NCBI GenBank assembly: GCA_900539865.1
Contig: UQDS01000001.1
Location: 1-64,000 of the forward strand
Length of the DNA stretch: 64,000 bases
Origin: an uncultured Mollicutes bacterium
GTDB taxonomy: Bacteria > Bacillota_I > Bacilli_A > RFN20 > CAG-288
Direction of reading: 5' to 3'
This document shows, in pieces, positions 42,132 through 50,703 of this stretch. The notes below the pieces were generated by a model. That model was given only the letters and a program-made list of their open reading frames with translations, was not told where the DNA came from and ran no database searches. Every line of letters starts with the position of its first letter. Positions within the stretch are counted from its first letter, which is position 1. Position numbers and translations under genes: made by a program.

Positions 42132-43871
42132 TTACTTTTCTTCCGTTTCGTTTTCAACAATTTTAATTCCTAAGATGTCCGTGTCTTTTTCCGGAACACG
42201 AGAAGGGCATTCTGACATCGGTTCATAAGCCTTTAAGTTTTTCGGGAAGCTAACGACGTCACGGACATTATCGGTGTCACAAAGTTCCATGGCCAAACGT
42301 TCCACACCGATACCAAATCCACCTTCCGGCGGAACACCATATTTAAGTGCTTTAACGAAGAATCCGAAACGGACATTGATATCTTCTTCGCTCAAGCCGA
42401 GAAGTTCAAAGACTTTTTGTTGTGTGCCAGCATCATGAATTCTTAAGGCGCCAGAAGAGAGCTCAACACCATTTAAAACAGTGTCATAACTGGTAGAGTG
42501 TATTTTCGTAGGATCTGTATCAAAATAACCAAGATCTTCATCCAAAGGACGAGTGAAAGGATTGGATAAAGAGACAATGCTACCATCCTCTTCGCGTTCA
42601 AACAAAGGCCAATTGATGACAAAGAGAGGCTTGAAGAGATCTTTTTTGCAAAGGCCTAATTTCTTTCCATAATAACTTCTTAAAGCGCCTAAGGCCCAGC
42701 AGGCTTTATCCTTGGAAGCGTCGGCACAGAGGATAACAAGATCATCCTCTTTCACTTGTAAGGCATCTTTTAACATCAAAAGATTTTCTGCCTTGATATT
42801 TTTGACAATGTTTGAGACAAACTCTCCATTTTCCACTTTGAGATGACTGACACCAAAGACATGCATCTTTTTGGCTAAGAGATTGTCACTATCCATCTGT
42901 TTTCTGGTAGTTTCTTTGGCGACATTAGGAATGACAATTGCCTGAATTGATTTTCCTTCATATGCTTTAAAACCACAATCTTTCAACGCATCGCTGACAT
43001 CGTGAATGAGCAAACCAAAACGCGTATCCGGTTTATCTGTTCCATAAGAGTGAATGGCAACTTCATAATCCATGCGCTCGAAATCAGGAAGGTCGATATT
43101 TCTAATTTTCTTGAAAAGGTGTTTTAATAAACCTTCGATAACTTCTAAAACATCTTCTCTTTTTACAAAGGACATCTCGCAGTCGATTTGCATGAACTCT
43201 GGCTGGCGATCAGCTCTTTGGTCTTCATCGCGATAACAATGGGCCAATTGGAAATAGCGGTCACATCCTGCAATCATCAACAATTGTTTGTACAATTGTG
43301 GGGATTGGGGAAGGGCGTAGAAATTGCCAGGGTAAATACGAGAAGGAACCAAATAGTCTCTGGCGCCTTCGGGAGTGGATTTGATTAAAGTCGGGGTGTC
43401 GATTTCTTGGAAACCATTGTCGATGAGGTATTCTCTGGTGTAACGGTTGATATCCGAACGAACCTGCAAATATTTTTGCATGATGGGACGACGAAGATCT
43501 AAATAACGATAGACCAGACGTAAATCTTCACTGGCTGTGGTGTCATCTTTAATTTCAAAAGGAGTGAGTTCGCTTTTCGAAAAGACTTCAATCTTTTCTA
43601 CATCGATTTCAATTTTTCCAGTCGGGATATTATCATTTGCGACTTGGCGCAAGATGACTTTACCAGTAGCTCCGATACAATATTCACTTTTCAGCATATG
43701 CTGATGGAAGAGTTCGGTCGAAATATTCAATTGAGTGATACCGTATTTATCTCTTAAATCGACAAAACAAAGCGATCCTAAATTTCTAACAGTATTGACC
43801 CATCCGCAAAGAGTTACTTCTTTGCCGATGTCTTTTTCGGTGAGTTCACCGCATGTGTGTGTTCTAAGCAT
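42132..43871 (-). CDS. aspS: Aspartate-tRNA ligase
   Basis: A 579-residue bacterial-type AspRS. N-terminal OB anticodon-binding domain (LCGWVNTVRNLGSLCFVDLRD), class II core with motif 2 (YFQLAHCYRDEDQRADRQPEFMQID), the bacterial GAD insertion, and motif 3 (GGFGIGVERLAMEL). Whether it is discriminating or also charges tRNA-Asn cannot be settled here. It sits between hisS and the helicase on the minus strand; hisS-aspS is a conserved Firmicutes pair. Confidence 0.97.
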   Translation of the reverse strand: MLRTHTCGELTEKDIGKEVTLCGWVNTVRNLGSLCFVDLRDKYGITQLNISTELFHQHMLKSEYCIGATGKVILRQVANDNIPTGKIEIDVEKIEVFSKSELTPFEIKDDTTASEDLRLVYRYLDLRRPIMQKYLQVRSDINRYTREYLIDNGFQEIDTPTLIKSTPEGARDYLVPSRIYPGNFYALPQSPQLYKQLLMIAGCDRYFQLAHCYRDEDQRADRQPEFMQIDCEMSFVKREDVLEVIEGLLKHLFKKIRNIDLPDFERMDYEVAIHSYGTDKPDTRFGLLIHDVSDALKDCGFKAYEGKSIQAIVIPNVAKETTRKQMDSDNLLAKKMHVFGVSHLKVENGEFVSNIVKNIKAENLLMLKDALQVKEDDLVILCADASKDKACWALGALRSYYGKKLGLCKKDLFKPLFVINWPLFEREEDGSIVSLSNPFTRPLDEDLGYFDTDPTKIHSTSYDTVLNGVELSSGALRIHDAGTQQKVFELLGLSEEDINVRFGFFVKALKYGVPPEGGFGIGVERLAMELCDTDNVRDVVSFPKNLKAYEPMSECPSRVPEKDTDILGIKIVENETEEK

Positions 43872-43889
43872 AATAGTTTTTTATACCTC

Positions 43890-45131
43890 TTATTTAAGTA
43901 GGTCCTCCAAAGTGACATCGTTCTGTTGACGTGTCTCCATATTCTTCAACTGAATTCGATGATCTTGCTCAATGATTAAAACATTTCTTGCATTCTTGCG
44001 GTCTGCCATTTTAAAAGAACCGCCCATGGCTCTTGTATAAGAGCTAAATGTGACACGGTAACCTTTTTGACGCAAACTATCAGCGATATAAGAAGCGTAA
44101 CCGTCTCTTGCAAAATCAATGATGAAATAATCCAACGCCTTTGTCTCGATGATTTCTTTTTTACGCTCTTCTGTCAAAGCGATGATAAGGCGTTCTACAC
44201 CTAAGCTAAAGCCGATGCCTTCATAATCAGGACCGCCGATAGCAGCCATCAAAGAGGAGTACTTACCACCGCCTCCAATAGCGCCAAGGGTCTTGTTTTC
44301 GCTGTCGTAGAGCTCCCAAACTAAACCAGTGTAGTAATCTAAACCGCGGACAAGCTCATCTTCCACCGTGTATTCGATACCGATAAGGTCTAAAGCAGAA
44401 GTGATATTTTCAAACTCTCTCTTGTCTTCGTCGTTGAGGAAGTCGCGAATGCGGGGTGCGTTTTTAGCGATTTCCTGATCTTCTGGTACCTTGCAGTCAA
44501 GAATACGAAGCGGGTTGGTTTCTAAACGGCGTTTACAATCCTCACACATGGACTCAATCTGCGGTTTAAAGAACTGATAAAGTTCTTTTTTATATGTCTC
44601 ACGCGATTGGAAAGAGCCTAAGAAATTGATCTTTGCAATGACTTTGTGGCCCAAAAGTTTTTCTGCGCTTCTTAAAGAAAGCAAGAAGGCGTCTAACGTG
44701 GTAGCTAAATCAACTTTAGAGTCGATGAATTCCACACCGAATTGATTGAATTGACGAAGACGTCCAGTCTGGGGTCTTTCATAGCGGAAAACGGGGCCAA
44801 AATAGGTGTAGCGAAGTGGCATATCTGGAAGCGTGTACCATTTGTTTTCAATGACAGCACGGCTGACACTCGCAGTGAATTCCGGACGTAAAGTGTAATC
44901 TTTATCACCCTTTCTTGCTAAATCAAACGTTTCTTTTTGAACGATATCAGAGCTTTCTCCTACTGTTCTGTGGAAGAGACGATTTTCTTCAAAAATCGGC
45001 AATTCGATTTCTTCTGCGCCATATGCGCGTGCCTCTTGAAACAAGATCTCTTTGATCTTGGAAAGAACAAGGCATTCTTCGCCAGCGTAGTCGATTGTTC
45101 CACGCGGTTTCTTGATCATTTGTTCGGCCAT
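43890..45131 (-). CDS. hisS: Histidine-tRNA ligase
   Basis: A 413-residue class II HisRS. Motif 2 (YFGPVFRYERPQTGRLRQFNQFGVE), the histidine-binding motif LVRGLDYYTG and C-terminal anticodon domain are present. ATG 45131 is chosen because GGAGG lies eight bases upstream; a TTG start five codons earlier would include that site. First gene of a hisS-aspS-helicase operon. The 200-base AT-rich gap upstream has no T-box-like sequence. Confidence 0.96.
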   Translation of the reverse strand: MAEQMIKKPRGTIDYAGEECLVLSKIKEILFQEARAYGAEEIELPIFEENRLFHRTVGESSDIVQKETFDLARKGDKDYTLRPEFTASVSRAVIENKWYTLPDMPLRYTYFGPVFRYERPQTGRLRQFNQFGVEFIDSKVDLATTLDAFLLSLRSAEKLLGHKVIAKINFLGSFQSRETYKKELYQFFKPQIESMCEDCKRRLETNPLRILDCKVPEDQEIAKNAPRIRDFLNDEDKREFENITSALDLIGIEYTVEDELVRGLDYYTGLVWELYDSENKTLGAIGGGGKYSSLMAAIGGPDYEGIGFSLGVERLIIALTEERKKEIIETKALDYFIIDFARDGYASYIADSLRQKGYRVTFSSYTRAMGGSFKMADRKNARNVLIIEQDHRIQLKNMETRQQNDVTLEDLLK

Positions 45132-45332
45132 ATGAAAAACCTCCAAAATTAATAAGTTAAATAAGCTGATATATTATAATATAAAATATATATTTAATAA
45201 ATATCTAAATTAATTAGAAAATTTTTATTTTAGAACACGCAATTGATTTTTTATTTAATAAATCAAAAGCGAAATGGATTGACAAGAAAAATCTTTTAAA
45301 TGAATCGATGGATTTTTTATAAAATTTCAAAG

Positions 45333-46373
45333 CTAAAAAGTATCGATATAAGAGAATAATTTCCCTAGAGCTTCTTCTTTTTGAAAGACACCGATGCTCT
45401 TTCCTTTAGCAAAGAGAACAAAAGTGTCTTCTTTTCCGCTACCGGCAATGCCGATGTCGGCATCAGAGGCTTCACCGATGCCATTGACGGGGCATCCCAT
45501 TACAGCAACCTTGATTTTCTTTTCGACAAAATCAAGATGATCCATAACCATGCGAGAGACTTCTTTTAAAGGAATCAACGTTCTTCCGCAACCGGGACAA
45601 ACAATCAGTTCTGGTACATTTGTCTTTCGATTGCTCAAACGCAACAGCTCTTTGCACGCTCTTAATTCTTCGATGCGATCATCGGCTAAAGAAATGCGAA
45701 TGGTATCGCCGATTCCATCTTTTAACAGCGGATAAAGGGCCGTGGCAGAACGGATGCTTCCAAGAGTGGAAAATCCGCTTTCGGTAAGGCCGATGTGAAG
45801 AGGATAAGGATATCTTTCATAGGCTTTTCGATAAATGTTTTCTAACAGTAACGGATCGCTTGTCTTCAAACTCAAAACGATATTTGAAAAATGATGCAAA
45901 GCAAAAAGATCAACCATGTTATCGCAAACTTTTAGAATTTCTTCGGATTTTGTCAACATCGTTTTGTTAAGATCAATGAGAGAACCAGAATTGATACCAA
46001 CGCGAATAGGAATATTTTTTTCTTTACACAAAGAAATAATCTCGCGCAGTTTTGTCTCATCGCGCATATTTCCCGGGTTGATTCTAATTTTGTCGACACC
46101 AGAATGAATGCTTTCTATTGCAAGATGCGCGTGATAATGAATATCAGCAATGATCGGAATATCAACTTTTTGTTTGATTTCTTTTAAAGCAAGCGCGTCA
46201 TGAATATCAAGCACAGAAAAACGCATCATGTCTAAGCCCCGCTTAGCAAGATAATTTGTCAAAGCGATATTTTCTTCCACGTTTGACGTTTTGATGTCGG
46301 ACATAGATTGAATCAGACAAGGATATCCTTCACCAATCATTTTGTTTCCAATAGAAAAAGAAATGTGTTTCAT
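45333..46373 (-). CDS. ispG: 4-hydroxy-3-methylbut-2-enyl diphosphate synthase IspG
   Basis: A 346-residue IspG (GcpE), the penultimate MEP-pathway enzyme, with a TIM barrel followed by an iron-sulfur domain. The cluster cysteines lie in CPGCGRTLI and VMGCPVNGIGE. IQSMSDIKT near the N-terminus and RINPGN match the family. Length is that of the two-domain bacterial form. It stands alone on the minus strand, about 200 bases from hisS and divergent from rpmG. Confidence 0.95.
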   Translation of the reverse strand: MKHISFSIGNKMIGEGYPCLIQSMSDIKTSNVEENIALTNYLAKRGLDMMRFSVLDIHDALALKEIKQKVDIPIIADIHYHAHLAIESIHSGVDKIRINPGNMRDETKLREIISLCKEKNIPIRVGINSGSLIDLNKTMLTKSEEILKVCDNMVDLFALHHFSNIVLSLKTSDPLLLENIYRKAYERYPYPLHIGLTESGFSTLGSIRSATALYPLLKDGIGDTIRISLADDRIEELRACKELLRLSNRKTNVPELIVCPGCGRTLIPLKEVSRMVMDHLDFVEKKIKVAVMGCPVNGIGEASDADIGIAGSGKEDTFVLFAKGKSIGVFQKEEALGKLFSYIDTF

Positions 46374-46463
46374 CTTCTCTATTGTACAAAAAAAGAAAGG
46401 AAAGAAAAAGAATCATAATCAAAAGAAAAAAACCTTGTTTGGCTAAGATATATCATTTTATTC

Positions 46464-46492
46464 TTGAAATCAGGTGGTTCAGTCAATATAAT
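46464..46492 (+). promoter_or_regulatory. Promoter of rpmG-efp
   Basis: TTGAAA (46464-46469) and TATAAT (46487-46492) lie 17 bases apart, a near-consensus housekeeping promoter. The predicted start is near 46499, about 40 bases before rpmG. Confidence 0.88.
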
Positions 46493-46540
46493 AATAAGGC
46501 TAAGTTATACATTAATCTAGAAAGTTAGGAGGATACAACT

Positions 46541-46699
46541 ATGGCAGAGAAACGTGCAAATATCATTCTCCGTTGCAAAGAATGCAAACACGAGAATTAC
46601 ATCACCACAAAGAACAAAAAGGCTCATCCGGAGCGCTTCAACACTACCAAGTATTGCCCGTGGTGCAACAAACCCACTCTTCACGAAGAAAAGAAATAA
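46541..46699 (+). CDS. rpmG: 50S ribosomal protein L33
   Basis: A 52-residue L33 read directly from the sequence. It starts MAEKRANIILRCKECK and ends in CPWCNKPTLHEEKK. Two CxxC pairs (Cys12/Cys15 and Cys39/Cys42) show it is the zinc-binding (C+) form, as opposed to the zinc-free paralogue that replaces it under zinc limitation. AGGAGG lies eight bases before ATG (46527-46532). efp follows 41 bases downstream, probably on the same transcript. Confidence 0.95.
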   Translation: MAEKRANIILRCKECKHENYITTKNKKAHPERFNTTKYCPWCNKPTLHEEKK

Positions 46700-46740
46700 A
46701 ATTCTTTTTTAGTTTTTGAAAGGAAAAGGAGAAACACACA

Positions 46741-47310
46741 ATGGCTGATATGATTATGATCGGTGATGTCGGACCGGGTAAATCCTTTAAGGATGGTAAC
46801 GATATCTACACTTCCCTCAACATCGAACACAACAAGACTGCTATGAGAGGTATGATCGTCAAGATCAAAGCAAAGAACCTCAGAACCGGTTCCATCCGCG
46901 AAATCTCTTACAATGGTGACACTAAGGTTGAACAAATCTATCTCGACAAGAGAACAATGAATCTCGAATATGCCGATGATACTCTTGTTCATTTCCAAGA
47001 TGCGGAAACCTTTGAAGAAGTTTCTATCCCCAGAGATAGACTTACTTGGGAACTCAACTTCATCTCTTATGAGAACCCGATCATCGTCACCTTCTATGAA
47101 CAGGAGCTTCTCGGTGTTGAACTTCCGGCAAAGGTCACTCTTTTGATTACCGAAACGGATGACAATGCTGTTGCTGGTGACACTGTCAACAAGGCTACTA
47201 AGGACGCTATCCTTGAGACTGGTTACAAAATTAAAGTCCCGATGTTCATCAAGAGTAATACGAAGATTATCGTCAAGACGGAAGACGGTACGTACGACTC
47301 CAGAGCTTAA
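46741..47310 (+). CDS. efp: Elongation factor P with unusual tip loop
   Basis: A 189-residue EF-P, which relieves ribosome stalling at polyproline. The N-terminal KOW-like domain, OB domain II and C-terminal OB domain III (GVELPAKVTLLITETDDNAV, then ETGYKIKVPMFI) are clear. The domain I loop that reaches the peptidyl-transferase centre is normally HxKPGKGxA with a modified Lys or Arg at the tip. Here it reads HNKTAMRG (residues 30-37), placing Met35 at the tip with Arg36 next. Either modification is absent or Arg36 takes the role. GGAG lies upstream of ATG. Confidence 0.9.
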   Translation: MADMIMIGDVGPGKSFKDGNDIYTSLNIEHNKTAMRGMIVKIKAKNLRTGSIREISYNGDTKVEQIYLDKRTMNLEYADDTLVHFQDAETFEEVSIPRDRLTWELNFISYENPIIVTFYEQELLGVELPAKVTLLITETDDNAVAGDTVNKATKDAILETGYKIKVPMFIKSNTKIIVKTEDGTYDSRA

Positions 47311-47372
47311 TCTCTAGATTTTTAAGGCCGGCATTGTCCGGTCTTTTGTCGATTAGAAAGGAATGAAATAAC

Positions 47373-47609
47373 ATGCCACTTTGGTTACAGATTGTCTTGC
47401 CGATTGTCACTTTGATTCTCGGCGGTGTCGCTGGTCTTTTTATCGCCAGAAAGTTAGTCACCAAGCAAATTGAAGAAAACCCTCCCTTCAACGAAGACAT
47501 GATTCGTGCGATGTACAAGTCGATGGGTAGAACCCCTTCCCAGGCTCAAGTAAACAATACCATGAGAGCCATCAAAGCTGCCCAAAAACAGCAAGTCAAT
47601 AAGAAATAA
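47373..47609 (+). CDS. YneF-family (UPF0154) membrane protein
   Basis: A 78-residue protein with one N-terminal TM (about 3-25, LQIVLPIVTLILGGVAGLFIA) and a short cytoplasmic tail containing NPPFNEDMIRAMYKSMGRTPSQAQVN, the YneF signature. Function is not established in the family, which is widespread in Firmicutes and Mollicutes. AAAGGA precedes the ATG. Probably the last gene of rpmG-efp-yneF, followed by a strong terminator. Confidence 0.9.
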   Translation: MPLWLQIVLPIVTLILGGVAGLFIARKLVTKQIEENPPFNEDMIRAMYKSMGRTPSQAQVNNTMRAIKAAQKQQVNKK

Positions 47610-47617
47610 TTCAAGAA

Positions 47618-47646
47618 AAGCCCGGTTAATTACCGGGCTTTTTATG
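47618..47646 (+). terminator. Intrinsic terminator after yneF
   Basis: AAGCCCGGT (47618-47626) pairs perfectly with ACCGGGCTT (47632-47640), followed by TTTA. The A-rich left flank means it could also serve the opposing plsY transcript. Confidence 0.9.
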
Positions 47647-47687
47647 TTCGATTTTTTAAAAAAAGATAACTTTTTGAAATAAAGTTG

Positions 47688-48428
47688 TTACTTGTTTATA
47701 TCGCCTTTTTTCTTGAACTTTGTCTCAGGTTCAATTCCTTTTTCAAGGCGGTCGATATTCGTTTTGTGGCGAATGACGATAATGATGACATAAACCAAGA
47801 TAGCAAGGAAAGTGTAATAAGAAAGATGCAAGAAGAAATTAGGAGCAAAATAGGTTCCGAAATTGTACTGATTGATATCAGAGTAAATAGTCAAGTCAAG
47901 AATCATCGGAACAAGATAAACCGTGAAGGTGACTGGTGCGCCAATTAAAGAAGCAAGGGAGACTCTTCTTTTCCAAAAGAAGATGCTGAAGAAGGTAATG
48001 CCACCGACTAAAGCAGCAAGAGGACTGGTGAAGATGACAAAACCGGCAAAGCAAGCAACACATTTGCCACCTTTAAAATGGGCGAAGAGAGGGAAGGAAT
48101 GACCGATTGCAACAGAGAGACCAACAAGGCAAACAAAGATTTCTTTTAAATAACGGTACTCGACCAAAGGAATCGGGGCAAAAGTTAAGATGATCATTGT
48201 GATCAAACAGGGAATATAACACTTTAAACCGTCTAAAAACATGGTTAAGATTCCCGCGGTCTTTCCGACAACACGCCCGACATTTGTTCCACCCGCGTTC
48301 TTGCTGCCTTCTTTAAGAATATCGATTCCATGACGTTTCGCTATGAGTTTTGCCGTCGGAATGGAACCGCAGATATAGGAAAGGATAGCAAAGCCGAATG
48401 CAAGTAAAATAGTATAAGTTAATTCCAT
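47688..48428 (-). CDS. plsY: Glycerol-3-phosphate acyltransferase PlsY
   Basis: A 246-residue polytopic membrane enzyme transferring acyl from acyl-phosphate to glycerol-3-phosphate, the first step of phospholipid synthesis. The three conserved motifs are GSIPTA, GSKNAGGTNVGR and GHSFPLFAHFKGGK, with five or more TM segments. Slightly longer than the usual 190-215 residues because of an extended loop and charged C-terminus. It diverges from parE as in Bacillus. A minus-strand TATAAT lies at 48478-48483. Confidence 0.94.
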   Translation of the reverse strand: MELTYTILLAFGFAILSYICGSIPTAKLIAKRHGIDILKEGSKNAGGTNVGRVVGKTAGILTMFLDGLKCYIPCLITMIILTFAPIPLVEYRYLKEIFVCLVGLSVAIGHSFPLFAHFKGGKCVACFAGFVIFTSPLAALVGGITFFSIFFWKRRVSLASLIGAPVTFTVYLVPMILDLTIYSDINQYNFGTYFAPNFFLHLSYYTFLAILVYVIIIVIRHKTNIDRLEKGIEPETKFKKKGDINK

Positions 48429-48768
48429 AATAATTGATTTTTATCTTTCTTTCATCACACCTAGTATGATAGTTAGTATTATATCGAAAAGAGATACATT
48501 AGTAAAAGAATAATCATAAATTGTGAGCAAATTATCGGTTGTGAGACAACTGTTCCATAACTGCATAATTTTTTTAATTTTTGAATTGTTTTTGTTAAAA
48601 AACACGAAAAAAGTAACAATTTAAATTTTTTTAAAACAGAGAATCACTCTTTTTATCCTAAGAACGAGTTATCCGAGTGAAATTATTCACACAATTATAT
48701 ATATATTTATTAAAAACTTTATTTTTAGCGCTTTTTTGGTTAAAATAAAGACTGAGGTTTTTTTATCT
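48429..48768. other. AT-rich divergent control region of plsY and parE
   Basis: About 340 bases with no ORF. It contains the plsY-side TATAAT (48478-48483, minus), two TTGTGAG direct repeats within 48521-48565, and two loose DnaA-box-like nonamers: TTATCCGAG (48669-48677) and TTATTCACA (48683-48691). A TAAAAT at 48741-48746 may be the parE -10. No tRNA or riboswitch was recognised. Confidence 0.45.
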
Positions 48769-50703
48769 ATGGGCTCTAATTATGATGCAAAAAGTTTGAC
48801 CATTCTTCATGGTCTAGAACCGGTTCGTGAACGCCCCGGTATGTATATTGGTTCTACTTCCACCATGGGCTTGCACCATTTGGTGTGGGAAATTGTCGAT
48901 AACGCTGTCGACGAAGCTAACGAAGGACACGGTAAAAACATTTATGTGACGATTCATGACGATGGATCGTTAGAAGTTTTGGATGAAGGTCGCGGTGTCC
49001 CCTGTGACTATAACTCCCGTGAAAAATTAAACGGATTTCAAATTGTTTATCAAACGCTCCATGGCGGCGGCAAATTCGATGAGAGCAATTACAAGAGCGC
49101 CGGCGGTCTTCATGGCGTTGGTGCATCTGTTACCAATGCTTTATCAGAATGGATGGAGATTCACTCTTATCGTGATGGCATCGATCACTTTGCACGCTTT
49201 GAACAAGGCGGAAGTAAATTCTCCGGCATCAAAGAGCTTGGTAAAACAAACAAGCGCGGCACATGTGTCCGTTTCTTTCCTGATCGTTCCATCTTTGAAG
49301 ATATCGTCTTTGACTTCGACCGCATCGCTTCCCATTTGGATGATCAAGCCTGCTTGACGAAAGGCGTTGTCTTTCATTTGAAAGATGAAAGAACCAACCG
49401 TCAAAAAGAATTTTACTATCAAAATGGTTTGGTTGAATATTTCAATCGTCACACCTACAACAAACCTCTGCTGACAAAGCCGATGCATTTTGAAGGAAGT
49501 GATGGCGACATCAAAGTCGATGTTGTCTTTGGCTTCTTAAAAGATTCTTATGATGAAAAAATCATCGCTTTTGCAAACGGCGTTAGAACAGGAGACGGCG
49601 GCTATCATGTCACTGGCTTAAAAAAGGCAATCACCTCTTGTTATAACAAGTTTGCAATCAACAATAATCTTGTCAAATCAAGCGCTCCTTTAGATGGCGT
49701 CTGTTTGCGTGAAGGTCTAGTAGCTATCCTTTCGGTTTGGGTTCCGGAACATCTTTTGCAATTCGAAGGTCAAACTAAGGGAAAACTTGGTACAAAAGAG
49801 GCGCTGAATAGCACCGATTCCGTCATTGAAAATAGACTGGATTATCATCTTGTAGAAAACCGTGCCGAAGCGGAAGCGGTTATTCGAAAGACGATCAACG
49901 AGATGAAAGCGCGCGATAAAGCGGAGGCGGAAAAGAAAAAAGAACGTGAGTTGCAGAAGAACAATATCACTGGGGCAGAGCTCTCCAATAAACTCACACC
50001 GTGCTCTTCCAAAGAATATTTGAAGAACGAACTTTTTATCGTAGAAGGTGACTCTGCAGGAGGTTCTGCAAAGAAAGGCAGAAATCCCAAACACCAGGCC
50101 ATCTTACCGCTTCGCGGAAAGCCGAAGAACACCACCGAAGTCGAGGACGAAAAGATCCTTTTTGGAAATAAAGAAATCAACACGCTCATCAATACAATCG
50201 GTGCTGGTTATGGCAAAGAATTCCGCATTAAAGATATTCATTATGGCAAAGTCATCATCATGACCGATGCGGATGACGACGGTAGTCACATTCAATCTTT
50301 GCTCATGACATTCTTCTATAATCACATGAAGCCTTTGATTGAAAACGGAAACCTTTATATTGCATGTCCTCCTTTATATCGTGTCTATAACAGCAAAAAA
50401 GAAATTTATTGCTACGATGATGAGGAATTAGAAAAAGCAAAGGCGGAAATAGGCAGTGGATATCGCGTCAACCGTTACAAAGGTTTAGGTGAAATGGACT
50501 ATGCGCAACTTTCGGAAACCACAATGAATCCGGAGCGTAGAAAATTGTTGCAGGTCGTTTTAAACGACGATGACGACACTGCTGATAAGGTCACCATTTT
50601 CTTAGGAAAAGACAGTGACCGCCGCAAAGAATGGATCAGCAACAATATCGATTTTACTTCCACTGATACCTTCTTAAAGGAGGTCTTACACGATGAGAAA
50701 TAA
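48769..50703 (+). CDS. parE: DNA topoisomerase IV subunit B
   Basis: A 644-residue type IIA topoisomerase ATPase subunit. GHKL ATP-binding domain (WEIVDNAVDEANEG, DEGRGVPCD, AGGLHGVGASVTNAL), transducer domain, and TOPRIM domain with VEGDSAGGSA and MTDADDDGSHI. Taken as ParE rather than GyrB because it pairs with parC next to plsY. ATG 48769 (MGSNYDAKS) matches the family. A TTG 33 bases upstream in frame would swallow the GAGG ribosome binding site. It overlaps parC by 11 bases. Confidence 0.95.
   Translation: MGSNYDAKSLTILHGLEPVRERPGMYIGSTSTMGLHHLVWEIVDNAVDEANEGHGKNIYVTIHDDGSLEVLDEGRGVPCDYNSREKLNGFQIVYQTLHGGGKFDESNYKSAGGLHGVGASVTNALSEWMEIHSYRDGIDHFARFEQGGSKFSGIKELGKTNKRGTCVRFFPDRSIFEDIVFDFDRIASHLDDQACLTKGVVFHLKDERTNRQKEFYYQNGLVEYFNRHTYNKPLLTKPMHFEGSDGDIKVDVVFGFLKDSYDEKIIAFANGVRTGDGGYHVTGLKKAITSCYNKFAINNNLVKSSAPLDGVCLREGLVAILSVWVPEHLLQFEGQTKGKLGTKEALNSTDSVIENRLDYHLVENRAEAEAVIRKTINEMKARDKAEAEKKKERELQKNNITGAELSNKLTPCSSKEYLKNELFIVEGDSAGGSAKKGRNPKHQAILPLRGKPKNTTEVEDEKILFGNKEINTLINTIGAGYGKEFRIKDIHYGKVIIMTDADDDGSHIQSLLMTFFYNHMKPLIENGNLYIACPPLYRVYNSKKEIYCYDDEELEKAKAEIGSGYRVNRYKGLGEMDYAQLSETTMNPERRKLLQVVLNDDDDTADKVTIFLGKDSDRRKEWISNNIDFTSTDTFLKEVLHDEK

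Noticed and set aside
48600..48768. Origin of replication upstream of parE from AT-richness and DnaA-box-like nonamers
   Set aside because: Only two loose matches, no dnaA/dnaN nearby, and the neighbouring dif points to the terminus half of the chromosome. plsY-parE divergence is the ordinary arrangement.
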